Below are positions 23,807 to 31,180 of a stretch of 64,000 bases of DNA, one piece after another (position 1 is the first letter of the stretch; each line of letters starts with the position of its first letter). Below the pieces are notes generated by a model. It saw only the letters and a list, made by a program, of their open reading frames with translations. It was not told the origin of the DNA and made no database searches. The DNA comes from Paenibacillus selenitireducens (GTDB taxonomy: Bacteria > Bacillota > Bacilli > Paenibacillales > Paenibacillaceae), in the NCBI RefSeq assembly GCF_002021565.1, contig NZ_MSZX01000001.1:372027-436026 (forward strand), read 5' to 3'. Both the position numbers and the translations under genes were made by a program.

Positions 23807-24916
23807 TTACCGTTTAGATGGGTCGATCTTGTTAGGATCAAGTCCTTTCCAAATGTTCGGAATTTGAACGGCCTCCGGATCGTTAAATACAAGGAAAGCG
23901 GTTGGTAAATATCGCTCACCACTTTTACTAGCCGGGGAATTCACGATCTGATGATCCTTGACGAGCACCGTCGAGGAACCGCCATCCAAATTCGCGGCGA
24001 TCACAGCGCCGTTCTCTAGCATAATGTTCTGACAGTCATAGAGGTTGGCTCCGATACTATGGGTCTGGCGTCCATCAATGACAAGGAACAGGATGGCGCC
24101 ATCTGCGCGTTGACCCATCACGGTACGAGGAGCAATTCCCCAACCGTCTGCCGCATTTTTTACCAGCCCTTTTCCATTCACGATAATTCGCGGTTGGAAC
24201 GTTACGGCTTCTCTTACACCCATTTCTTTAAGCTGGGGAATGGTATAGTTCCCCGCGACCATCTTACCCGTCTTATCAAGCCCAACAATTTGCGTTTTTT
24301 TCTTGTTGTTGATGCCGCCGTCATAATAGATTTCACCATTCGCGATGACGAGACCTATCGGTTGGAACCCGTTACCTTGCCAATTCGGGTCAGCGAAACC
24401 GCCTGCGTTAACGCCGGCAATCGCCCCAGTCCGTTCGACCATGCTGGAGACTCGCTCACCGCGTCCGACATGATTCGGAACGCCGATCCGTATTTTTGAA
24501 GGATCATTAACAATCATCAGATAACCACTGAAGCCTGCACCGCTTACCGGTTTGATCTCCACGAGATCTTTCGCTTTCTCCGATGGTGCTGTGATTTGGT
24601 GGTTATCCTTCTCATCGCCGTAAGAATTGAACTTCTGGTTATATTCAGCGATACGCTGCTTGAGCGCTTCTTCTCCGATAATATATTTGGCCCATACGCG
24701 ATGCTGCGTCGTAATTAGTGTATCGGCAAGGAGCATGCGGACATTCGTTCCAGACGGTGTTAGATAGAGCCATCCTCCACCTGCTAACAAGACGATGAAT
24801 AGGAGAATGATAATATTTTTAATGGCTCGGCCAAAGGTTTTGCGTTTACGCGTTGGTTGCCGACGTGCTCTACGGCTGGCAAGCTGCGCTTGAGACATCG
24901 ATGTTGATTCTCTCAT
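23807..24916 (-). CDS. Membrane-anchored phosphodiester glycosidase (NAGPA-domain) protein
   Basis: The 369-residue product has a basic start rich in arginine (ARRQPTRKRKTFGRA), a membrane helix near 33-52 and an extracellular NAGPA-type domain (about 125-350) with GAIAGVNAGGFADPN, GEIYYDGGINNKK, GWGIAPRTVMGQ, FLVIDGRQ and NLDGGSSTVLV. The domain is named from uncovering enzyme; bacterial copies act on wall or exopolysaccharide glycosidic phosphodiester links or bind sugars. The GGxxR-like features and NLDGG stretch carry the probable active site. AAAGGGG lies about ten bases before the ATG; ATG seven codons later is also possible. A shorter paralogue lies at 50930-51709. Confidence 0.88.
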   Translation of the reverse strand: MRESTSMSQAQLASRRARRQPTRKRKTFGRAIKNIIILLFIVLLAGGGWLYLTPSGTNVRMLLADTLITTQHRVWAKYIIGEEALKQRIAEYNQKFNSYGDEKDNHQITAPSEKAKDLVEIKPVSGAGFSGYLMIVNDPSKIRIGVPNHVGRGERVSSMVERTGAIAGVNAGGFADPNWQGNGFQPIGLVIANGEIYYDGGINNKKKTQIVGLDKTGKMVAGNYTIPQLKEMGVREAVTFQPRIIVNGKGLVKNAADGWGIAPRTVMGQRADGAILFLVIDGRQTHSIGANLYDCQNIMLENGAVIAANLDGGSSTVLVKDHQIVNSPASKSGERYLPTAFLVFNDPEAVQIPNIWKGLDPNKIDPSKR

Positions 24917-25114
24917 GGTGCGTGAGCCCCTTTCTTGTGCATAAAATAATAGAACTTTAACAATAGACGTTGCAGCAGATGAAAAGTTTCACGCGAATTT
25001 CAAATTTGAACGGTTTAAATTTTACCAACCTGATTCGCAGGATACAGAAATGGCGATCTTCTCCCAGAACGAGAACGATATATTTGGAATGGGCGCAAAG
25101 GAAATGCCGCGATG

Positions 25115-25490
25115 CAGGAATTGGAGGGTCATGGGGTCCTTCTTCGTGTCCATTGCGTTCAGAATTTTTCGGAAACGATGGGTTTATCGTGCTGCAATCA
25201 AATGTTCAAGCGTTAGAGACTGAAGGAATAGAGCCGAATCGATCAAGAACACATCGTCATAGTCAGCATGACGTGCATAAGATAATATCTCATCAGTAAA
25301 TCTCGCAATTTTCCATATTAACGAGTTAGTCCAGTGATGGGTATACATCTTTATCATAATCCATCGGTTCCGTGGATTCAACTAAACGTACGTTTCGCCC
25401 AATTCTGTTCTTTTCTTCAAGATAGGCGAACCGGTGGAGCAATTCACTAGACCAAGGATTGAAACAAGCTAAATCCGCGGGGTTATATCG
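25115..25490 (-). pseudogene. Glycosyltransferase family 2-like remnant, multiply broken
   Basis: Most of the 720-base gap 24917-25640 is a decayed gene on the minus strand. One frame reads SSELLHRFAYLEEKNRIG and VESTEPMDYDKDVY; a second frame gives HHWTNSLIWKIARFTDEI and DYDDVFLIDSALF then TLEHLIAA; a third gives DKPIVSEKF-stop-TQWT. In order these match the family-2 glycosyltransferases of Paenibacillus, where the normal text would be near LIDSDL and VSE-FW-TQW. There are thus two frameshifts (near 25340 and 25190) and a TGA in place of the expected TGG. The rest of the gap is unremarkable. I matched it from memory only. Confidence 0.6.
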
Positions 25491-25640
25491 TAATGGGAAA
25501 TGTTAGGGATTGGCACCGCGATCTTGAACCCCTCCGAAAATTCAGTTAAGATTTATTAGTTCTTAAAGTGGTACGTTTTGGCCGCTAGATTCATATTCTA
25601 TTAGTAGAACTGACATTCTACAAGAAGGAAGCGTGTGTTC

Positions 25641-26450
25641 GTGCAGCAAGCAATCGCTATACTAGATTCAGGTGTGGGAGGATTAACGGTAGTTAAAGAA
25701 GTTATGAGGCAGCTTCCACGGGAGAAAATTATATATTTCGGAGACACTGCCCGCGCACCTTATGGACCGCGTTCGTCGGAAGAAGTTACGTTGTTTACCC
25801 AGCAAATCGTGGAATATTTAATTCAATTTCAACCTAAAATGATCGTTATTGCTTGTAATACGGCAACGGCAGTTGCGCTTGAGGACATTCGTGCGATGGT
25901 TAACGTGCCTGTTGTCGGTGTCATTCATCCTGGAGCCAGAGCCGCGATTAATGCTACAGAAACCGGGTTTATCGGCGTTATTGGTACCGAAGGTACGATA
26001 CGGAGCGGTGCGTATCCGCAAGCGCTGAGAGAAATATCACCTCATATTGAAGTGATTAGTGAGGCATGCCCTCAATTTGTGCCTTTAGTCGAAAAAGGGA
26101 TGTTCCGCGATGAAATTACGCGGGATACGGTTCGCGAGACGCTAAGGCATTTGCGCTCGAAACCGATTGATTGCTTGATTCTTGGGTGTACACATTATCC
26201 GTTCTTAATGGATCCGATATCGGAAGTTATGGGACCGCGAGTGAAGCTGATCAGCTCGGCGGATGAGACCGCCCGGGAGATTAGCACCATTCTTCATCAA
26301 TACGGGCAACTCGCCAAAGCTGACGAAGAACCTGTACATCATTTTTTTTGCAGCGGAGAACCGCGGATTTTCCAACAGATTGCACAGGATTGGCTGAAAG
26401 AACATTTAGCATCTGCGCCAGTTGTTTGGCAAGTGCCGAGTTTCCTGTAA
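25641..26450 (+). CDS. racE: Glutamate racemase
   Basis: The enzyme turns L-glutamate into D-glutamate for peptidoglycan. The 269-residue product has all key motifs: AILDSGVGGLTVVKEV at 6-21 with the catalytic Asp/Ser pair, YFGDTARAPYGPRS near 33, VIACNTATAVAL with the first catalytic Cys near 72, and LGCTHYPFLMDP with the second Cys near 184. AAGGAAG at 25625-25631 lies nine bases before the GTG at 25641; the GTG at 25635 is too close. It is a single gene ending at a strong terminator, followed by a spore cell-wall endopeptidase gene. Confidence 0.97.
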   Translation: MQQAIAILDSGVGGLTVVKEVMRQLPREKIIYFGDTARAPYGPRSSEEVTLFTQQIVEYLIQFQPKMIVIACNTATAVALEDIRAMVNVPVVGVIHPGARAAINATETGFIGVIGTEGTIRSGAYPQALREISPHIEVISEACPQFVPLVEKGMFRDEITRDTVRETLRHLRSKPIDCLILGCTHYPFLMDPISEVMGPRVKLISSADETAREISTILHQYGQLAKADEEPVHHFFCSGEPRIFQQIAQDWLKEHLASAPVVWQVPSFL

Positions 26451-26482
26451 TTATAGGATCGTACAACATACAAGAAATGAAA

Positions 26483-26526
26483 CAACCAGAGACAGGCTCC
26501 CCTAACGGAGATGGTTCTGGTTTTTC
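26483..26526 (+). terminator. Terminator of racE
   Basis: AACCAGA/TCTGGTT outer stem with an inner CTCC/GGAG stem, then TTTTTC. Confidence 0.85.
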
Positions 26527-26617
26527 TATATAGGGGCTGCTGAAGGACATAATAAGCATAAATCTATCATATACATAGAGTTAGGTTATCTATAGAGATA
26601 TGCTAGGAGGATGGGCA

Positions 26618-27820
26618 ATGGCTTTTCCGTATGTAGTCCAGCAGGGCGATACATGGCTGCGTATTGCAGCTCGATATGGCATTCATGCGTCATCGCTTCA
26701 CATGGCAAATCCACAGATTCAAGAGGCACCTTATTTAATTGCTGGACAAGTGATTTATATTCCGTATCGTCCGGATCACGTGTATATGATTCAAGAAGGA
26801 GATACATTCTATGAAATTGCCAGACGATTCAACGTTCCGATCCAAATTCTGTTGAATGCGAATCCGTCCGTGGATCCCCGCAGTCTCAAAATCGCACAGA
26901 GCCTTGTCATTCCGCTGACGACAAGCGGTGAAATTGTGCGAACGGATGCAGAGTATGGGCCTGTTCAATTAATGGAGGACGCCGAAAGGCTATGTGAACG
27001 GTATCCATTCATTCGACAATACATTATTGGTTACAGCGTCATGGGCAAACCTATTATTGCGCTGCGCATCGGTACAGGTGAGCGTGAAATTCACTTTAAT
27101 GGTGCTGTGCACGCCAATGAGTGGATTACCTCCCCGATTCTCATGAAATATATGGAGCAATACGCGAAGGCATATCGTTCTGGAACTTCATGGAATGGGA
27201 TGGATCCACAGGATTGTTATAATTGCAATTCGCTCTGGGTTGTGCCCATGGTGAATCCTGACGGGGTAGAGCTTGCCCAAGAAGGAATTTCCCCAAGGCA
27301 TCCGTATTACCGATTGTTATTGCAATGGAATGGTGGTTCCTTTCAATTTGCTCGTTGGAAGGCGAACATTCGGGGCGTAGACTTGAATGATCAATTTCCA
27401 GCCCATTGGGAGGAAGAGCGAGAACGTCGGGGGAAGAAGGGACCAGGGCCACGAGATTACTCGTCGGAAGCCCCGCTGACAGAACCCGAGGCGGCAACTT
27501 TGGCGGAATTTACCCGCGCGCACAATTTTGATATGGTCGTTTCCTTGCATTCCCAAGGGGAAGAGATCTACTGGAATTATCGGGATTATGAACCCTCTGT
27601 TTCCGAAGAAATCGCACGTCGATTCGCACAAGCGAGTGGTTACCGTTCAGTGAAACTCTCTGGCAGTGACGCAGGGTATAAGGATTGGTTCATTCAAGAA
27701 TTTCGGAAACCGGGGTTCACGATTGAAGTAGGTCAAGGCCGGAATCCATTACCGCTGCAGGATTTTCGTGAGATATATCAAGACGTTGCAGGTCTATTAA
27801 CGGAAGCATTACGGAGTTAG
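26618..27820 (+). CDS. LysM plus M14 gamma-D-glutamyl-diamino acid endopeptidase
   Basis: The 400-residue protein has two LysM repeats (about 5-48 and 54-97; YVVQQGDTWLRIAARYG, YMIQEGDTFYEIARRF) and an M14 zinc carboxypeptidase domain (about 110-395). The ligand motif HANEW, the later SLHSQG histidine and the catalytic TIEVGQG glutamate are all visible, as is MVNPDGVELAQ. It resembles endopeptidase I of Lysinibacillus sphaericus, which cuts gamma-D-Glu-diaminopimelate bonds in spore peptidoglycan. No signal peptide, as in that enzyme. AGGAGG at 26605-26610 selects the ATG at 26618; the ATG at 26600 spans the site. It follows racE, a nice D-Glu context. Confidence 0.94.
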   Translation: MAFPYVVQQGDTWLRIAARYGIHASSLHMANPQIQEAPYLIAGQVIYIPYRPDHVYMIQEGDTFYEIARRFNVPIQILLNANPSVDPRSLKIAQSLVIPLTTSGEIVRTDAEYGPVQLMEDAERLCERYPFIRQYIIGYSVMGKPIIALRIGTGEREIHFNGAVHANEWITSPILMKYMEQYAKAYRSGTSWNGMDPQDCYNCNSLWVVPMVNPDGVELAQEGISPRHPYYRLLLQWNGGSFQFARWKANIRGVDLNDQFPAHWEEERERRGKKGPGPRDYSSEAPLTEPEAATLAEFTRAHNFDMVVSLHSQGEEIYWNYRDYEPSVSEEIARRFAQASGYRSVKLSGSDAGYKDWFIQEFRKPGFTIEVGQGRNPLPLQDFREIYQDVAGLLTEALRS

Positions 27821-27844
27821 AGTTAGATGCAATTAGATCGGAGC

Positions 27845-27881
27845 CAAAAGCCGCTGGGAGTCACTGCCTGCGGCTTTTCTA
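27845..27881 (+). terminator. Terminator of the M14 endopeptidase gene
   Basis: AAAAGCCGC/GCGGCTTTT hairpin (27846-27854 with 27870-27878) then TCTATA. Confidence 0.82.
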
Positions 27882-27966
27882 TATGTAACATCGCTAGGTG
27901 TTGATTTACCCGAATTGATTCTTTACAATAAAGGGATAACATTTCAACGATATAGGAGTGAAGGCA

Positions 27967-28269
27967 ATGAACTGCAAAATTACACGCAATGCTGCGAAAA
28001 AAATAAAAGAAGAACTGCAAAAAGAAAATAAACCGGAGCTTATGCTGCGCGTATTTGTTACGCATTCTCATGGGTCGCATGCTCACTATGGCATGGATTT
28101 GGACAAGCCCAAAGAAACAGATACGGTTGTAGAAACCGACAAAGAAATCTCGGTCATTTTGCAATCAGACGAACCGATGTTAGATGGCGTAAAGATCGAT
28201 TATTTATATTTTCCTGAAGAAGGGTTTATCATAACCAATCCATCTAAAGGCAATCACGGGGATCACTAG
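27967..28269 (+). CDS. HesB/IscA-like fold protein
   Basis: The 100-residue protein has the HesB/YadR layout: CKITRNAAKKIKEEL, then LMLRVFVTHSHGSHAHYGMDLDKP, VVETDKEISVILQSDEP and KIDYLYFPEEGFIITNP. In true A-type carriers three Cys bind iron-sulfur (Cx60-80CxC); here only one Cys, near the start, and a histidine pair HSHGSHAH stand instead, so it is a divergent member with uncertain cluster binding. AGGAG at 27954-27958 is eight bases before the ATG. The gene for a small Cys-rich protein follows 15 bases later. The His-rich loop may bind a metal. Confidence 0.85.
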   Translation: MNCKITRNAAKKIKEELQKENKPELMLRVFVTHSHGSHAHYGMDLDKPKETDTVVETDKEISVILQSDEPMLDGVKIDYLYFPEEGFIITNPSKGNHGDH

Positions 28270-28284
28270 AAAGAGGAATGAATA

Positions 28285-28506
28285 ATGGCGAACGACATTC
28301 GCATTTGTGATAAATGCAAGCACACAAAGCTCAAGACCTTTTTACCGAAAGTTCAAAATTTAGATCCAAACGCGGAGATCAAAGTGGGCTGCAAGTCTTA
28401 TTGCGGTCCTTGCGGAAAACGGGTATTTATTTTTATTAATGGTCGATATATAACCGCGCCTACCGAAGAAGAAGCACTAGAAAAGGCAAGTAAATATGTG
28501 AAGTAA
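28285..28506 (+). CDS. DUF1450-like small cysteine-rich protein
   Basis: The 73-residue product has ICDKCKHTKLK at the start, and GCKSYCGPCGKRVFIFINGRY after the middle (in two parts), then APTEEEALEKASKYVK. The CxSYCGxC motif is that of DUF1450 proteins such as YuzB of B. subtilis; the extra N-terminal CxxC makes a possible zinc or iron-sulfur site of four or five Cys. GAAAGAGGAATG stands before the ATG. It forms a tight pair with the HesB-like gene, suggesting joint function in metal or cluster handling. That function is inference. Confidence 0.86.
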   Translation: MANDIRICDKCKHTKLKTFLPKVQNLDPNAEIKVGCKSYCGPCGKRVFIFINGRYITAPTEEEALEKASKYVK

Positions 28507-28507
28507 T

Positions 28508-28539
28508 GAAAGGTGCGGATAGTTCCGCATCTTTTCGTT
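28508..28539 (+). terminator. Terminator of the HesB/DUF1450 pair
   Basis: AAAGGTGCGGA/TCCGCATCTTT (one wobble) with a short loop, then TTCG. Confidence 0.8.
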
Positions 28540-28576
28540 TATCCTAAGGTCGATATGTCATCAAGGAGGACTGAGG

Positions 28577-28846
28577 ATGTCACGTAAAGATTCTTCAATG
28601 AACGAGCAAACCCCGCTGACGCAAGCCCAGAATTCGATCGATAAGCTTCGCCATGCGGTTTCCCAAGCGCTAAGTCATCCGACGGATCAGTCGGTTGAAC
28701 AGGCGCATACGGCGTTAGAGCGTGCGCAAAATGCCGTAGATACAGCCGTTCTTAATGAAACAGGTGCCAATCAACAACCTGTGGAGTTCGCTCAAGAGCT
28801 GCTTGGTGAAGAGATGTCGCGTCTGAACAAATTATCTGCTGATTAA
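28577..28846 (+). CDS. Small helical protein, unrecognised
   Basis: The 89-residue product is hydrophilic, glutamine- and alanine-rich, and predicted helical (QAQNSIDKLRHAVSQALS, SVEQAHTALERAQNAVDTAV). The end FAQELLGEEMSRLNKLS looks conserved. There is no cysteine, membrane helix or signal. CAAGGAGGACTGAGG precedes the ATG with a near-perfect site. The layout suggests a small helical bundle as in several Bacillales small unknowns. It stands alone between two terminators. The GC-rich third codon positions match its neighbours. No function can be given. Confidence 0.82.
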   Translation: MSRKDSSMNEQTPLTQAQNSIDKLRHAVSQALSHPTDQSVEQAHTALERAQNAVDTAVLNETGANQQPVEFAQELLGEEMSRLNKLSAD

Positions 28847-28862
28847 TGATGTTGTAGGTCAC

Positions 28863-28911
28863 GAACCACTTGATCGCAAGGGTCTCCCTTGATCAGGTGG
28901 TTTATTTTTGT
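28863..28911 (+). terminator. Terminator after the small helical protein gene
   Basis: A long stem AACCAC-TTGATC/GATCAGGTGGTT with inner CAAGG/CCTTG pairs, then TATTTTTG. Confidence 0.85.
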
Positions 28912-28991
28912 GCGCGTATCATTTGTGCTATGATGAAGGTATCGCTTACTGACATTGTAAGTTGAACATGAAATCAAGGGAGGATCTAAGT

Positions 28992-29819
28992 GTGAAGCAC
29001 ATTGCGGATCGAGTGAAGCTCAATAATGGCGTGGAAATGCCATGGCTAGGACTAGGTGTATGGAAGGCAGAAGACGGACAAGAAGTTGCGTCAGCTGTGA
29101 AGAGTGCCATCGAATTAGGCTATCGCAGCATTGATACGGCAGCTGTATACAAGAATGAAGCTGGCGTTGGGCAAGGGATTGCAGAGAGCGGAATTGCAAG
29201 AGAAGAACTATTCGTAACGACGAAGGTATGGAACAGCGATCAAGGCTACGAATCTACATTGCAAGCTTTTGAAGAAAGCCGTAATAAGCTAGGCTTGGAT
29301 TACATTGATTTATATTTGATACATTGGCCTGTAAAAGGTAAATACATAGATACGTGGCGAGCTCTTGAGAAGCTGTACAGTGATGGACGTGTTCGTGCTA
29401 TCGGGGTAAGCAACTTCCACATCCATCATTTGAACGATATTCTTGAATCCGGAAGTGTTGTTCCTGTTGTAAACCAAGTGGAGTATCATCCATTGCTGGC
29501 TCAACGTGAACTGCTTGCATTCTGTAAGAGTCATCAGATCGTCATGGAAGCATGGAGCCCATTGATGCAAGGTAAATTATTTGAGGATCCAACATTGAAT
29601 GATATCGCTGCGAAATATGGCAAATCGGTCTCCCAGGTGATTCTGCGTTGGGATCTTCAGCATGGTGTCATTACCATTCCGAAGTCGGTTAATCGGGAGC
29701 GCATAGCACAAAATGGAGATATCTTTGATTTTGAGCTTTCTGTCGAGGATATGCAGCGTATTGACGCGATGAACAAGGATCAACGTGTTGGTCCAGATCC
29801 AGATCATATTAACTTCTAG
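28992..29819 (+). CDS. Aldo/keto reductase
   Basis: The 275-residue TIM-barrel oxidoreductase shows the catalytic set: D and Y in [10 protein letters not shown] near 45-54, K in VTTKVWN near 74 and H in LIHWPVKG near 107, plus [11 protein letters not shown] and the NADPH-binding [13 protein letters not shown] near 240. It is of the YvgN/YtbE type that reduces aldehydes such as methylglyoxal. AAGGGAGG at 28977-28984 lies seven bases before the GTG at 28992; the ATG at 28962 lies before that site. The ytkL-like gene follows 24 bases later and may be in the same transcript. Confidence 0.95.
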   Translation: MKHIADRVKLNNGVEMPWLGLGVWKAEDGQEVASAVKSAIELGYRSIDTAAVYKNEAGVGQGIAESGIAREELFVTTKVWNSDQGYESTLQAFEESRNKLGLDYIDLYLIHWPVKGKYIDTWRALEKLYSDGRVRAIGVSNFHIHHLNDILESGSVVPVVNQVEYHPLLAQRELLAFCKSHQIVMEAWSPLMQGKLFEDPTLNDIAAKYGKSVSQVILRWDLQHGVITIPKSVNRERIAQNGDIFDFELSVEDMQRIDAMNKDQRVGPDPDHINF

Positions 29820-29843
29820 GTAGCAGGAGGGATCGTTCAAATT

Positions 29844-30527
29844 ATGGAACTCCAGTTTATAGGTCATTCTTGCTTCATCGTATCTTCAGATCATTACAAA
29901 GTTATTATTGATCCTTTCATCCATGGCAACCCGCTTGCCAACGTGGATGTTTGTGATATTCAAGTGGACGCTGTGTTGCTAACGCACGGACATTCGGATC
30001 ATACCGCGGATGCCTTAGAAATCGCTTTACAGAACGATTGTCCGATCATTGCGAATTTCGAAATTTGTCAATATTTTGGAAGTCAGGGTGCTAAGGTATT
30101 TGCGATGAACACGGGTGGGAGTCACACTTTCCCGTTTGGTACTGTAAAATTCACGCAAGCTATGCATAGTTCTAGTCTGGAAACCGATAACGGTGTAATT
30201 TATGGAGGTTTGGCTGGGGGGATCTTACTCACGATGAACGGTAAAACGTTCTATCATGCAGGAGATACTGCGCTTTTCAGTGACCTGAAGCTTATTGGTG
30301 AGCATCGCATTGATGTGGCAGCTGTCCCGATCGGGGATGTATTTACGATGGGGCCACAGGAAGCACTCCTTGCAGCTGAGTGGATTGGGGCCAAAGCCGT
30401 CATCCCCGTTCATTACGATACCTTTCCAGCTATCGAGCAAGATGCCAAGGCATGGGTGATGGAAGCGACGAATGAAGGGCTTCACGGCATTTTCCTTCGG
30501 CCTTCAGCAAGTTATGTGGTTGAATAA
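29844..30527 (+). CDS. ytkL: UPF0173 metallo-beta-lactamase-fold hydrolase, YtkL-like
   Basis: The 227-residue hydrolase opens MELQFIGHSCFIV and has the metal motif THGHSDHTAD (near 47-56), GGSHTFPFGTVKF near 90, a MHSSS stretch, FYHAGDTALFSD near 137 and VPVHYDTFP near 190. All ligands of the beta-lactamase fold are there, so an active enzyme is likely, but the substrate of UPF0173 proteins is unknown. The AGGAGGG site is about 12 bases before the ATG, somewhat far. Its terminator lies in the convergent gene's 3' end. Confidence 0.95.
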   Translation: MELQFIGHSCFIVSSDHYKVIIDPFIHGNPLANVDVCDIQVDAVLLTHGHSDHTADALEIALQNDCPIIANFEICQYFGSQGAKVFAMNTGGSHTFPFGTVKFTQAMHSSSLETDNGVIYGGLAGGILLTMNGKTFYHAGDTALFSDLKLIGEHRIDVAAVPIGDVFTMGPQEALLAAEWIGAKAVIPVHYDTFPAIEQDAKAWVMEATNEGLHGIFLRPSASYVVE

Positions 30528-30533
30528 CATCGA

Positions 30534-31007
30534 TTACAAATGATGTAATTGGCCCGGATCTACCGATATTTTCTTCGGTGGGTTCGGGCTTTTTGGTTCT
30601 TCGGCGCCAGAGAGCATCGACATGTAGTAGGTTAACTGGTCGGTAAACCGTGATTTGAGTTTCTCATATTGGTCATCCGTAATTTTGCTTGCATCACGTA
30701 ATGACTCCAACCGATCAACGAATTTAGCCACTTGCGAATCAATGACTTGCTGTAAATTGATATGATGATTGTGAGCAAGCTCGTTGATGCTCTGCCCTTG
30801 TTGAAGAGCAGCAGCTATATCATCAGCGTCAATGCCGAGCAGCGCGGATAGCGCAGAAAGATCCAGATTAATGCCGCCATCAATCTCATGAATACGATTT
30901 GCTGAAGGCTGCTCGGAATATGTGTTCGTAGCATAGGTTGTCATAGGTATTGCAATCGCACAGAATAATACGAATGTAACGATCCATTTGGTTCTGCGAG
31001 TCATCAT
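30534..31007 (-). CDS. Exported small protein, unrecognised
   Basis: The 157-residue product starts with a signal peptide (MMTRRTKWIVTFVLFCAIAIPMTTYA, in parts; cleavage likely after TYA, residue 26). The mature part has LDLSALSALLGIDADDIAAALQQGQSINELA (in parts), which resembles the small helical repeats seen in exported spore-former proteins of the type LGxxxxxLxxxLxxGxSLxEIA, then a helical region and a proline-rich tail (EEPKSPNPPKK). A GAGGGGG ribosome site stands before two adjacent ATG codons. The 3' end overlaps the ytkL terminator. The role is unknown, perhaps envelope-associated. Confidence 0.8.
   Translation of the reverse strand: MMTRRTKWIVTFVLFCAIAIPMTTYATNTYSEQPSANRIHEIDGGINLDLSALSALLGIDADDIAAALQQGQSINELAHNHHINLQQVIDSQVAKFVDRLESLRDASKITDDQYEKLKSRFTDQLTYYMSMLSGAEEPKSPNPPKKISVDPGQLHHL
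30552..30596 (+). terminator. Terminator of ytkL, inside the 3' end of the convergent gene
   Basis: GCCCGGA/TTCGGGC (30552-30558 with 30583-30589) with inner TACCG/CGGTG, then TTTTTGG. It overlaps coding DNA of the minus-strand gene. Confidence 0.8.
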
Positions 31008-31107
31008 GTCAGCCCCCTCGTTGAGATAAAGATGTTATGGGTAATCGTATAACAAGAACCTTAAAGGAACATAAAATGCAGTTAAAAAGCAAATAAAGAA
31101 TCGACAT

Positions 31108-31173
31108 ATCAAAATCCCCTTGCAAGAATGGATGCTGGAGTAAGGAGTCCAGACCAATCTAACAAGGGGATTT
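31108..31173 (-). terminator. Terminator of the LtaS-type gene
   Basis: A perfect 11-pair outer stem AAATCCCCTTG/CAAGGGGATTT (31112-31122 with 31163-31173) encloses a smaller CTGGA/TCCAG hairpin; on the minus strand TTTTGAT follows. Confidence 0.65.
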
Positions 31174-31180
31174 GGTGTCG

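Noticed and set aside
31112-31173. 11-bp perfect inverted repeat as insertion sequence ends
   Set aside because: Only 40 bases lie between the arms, no transposase is present, and position and T run fit a terminator of the LtaS-type gene.
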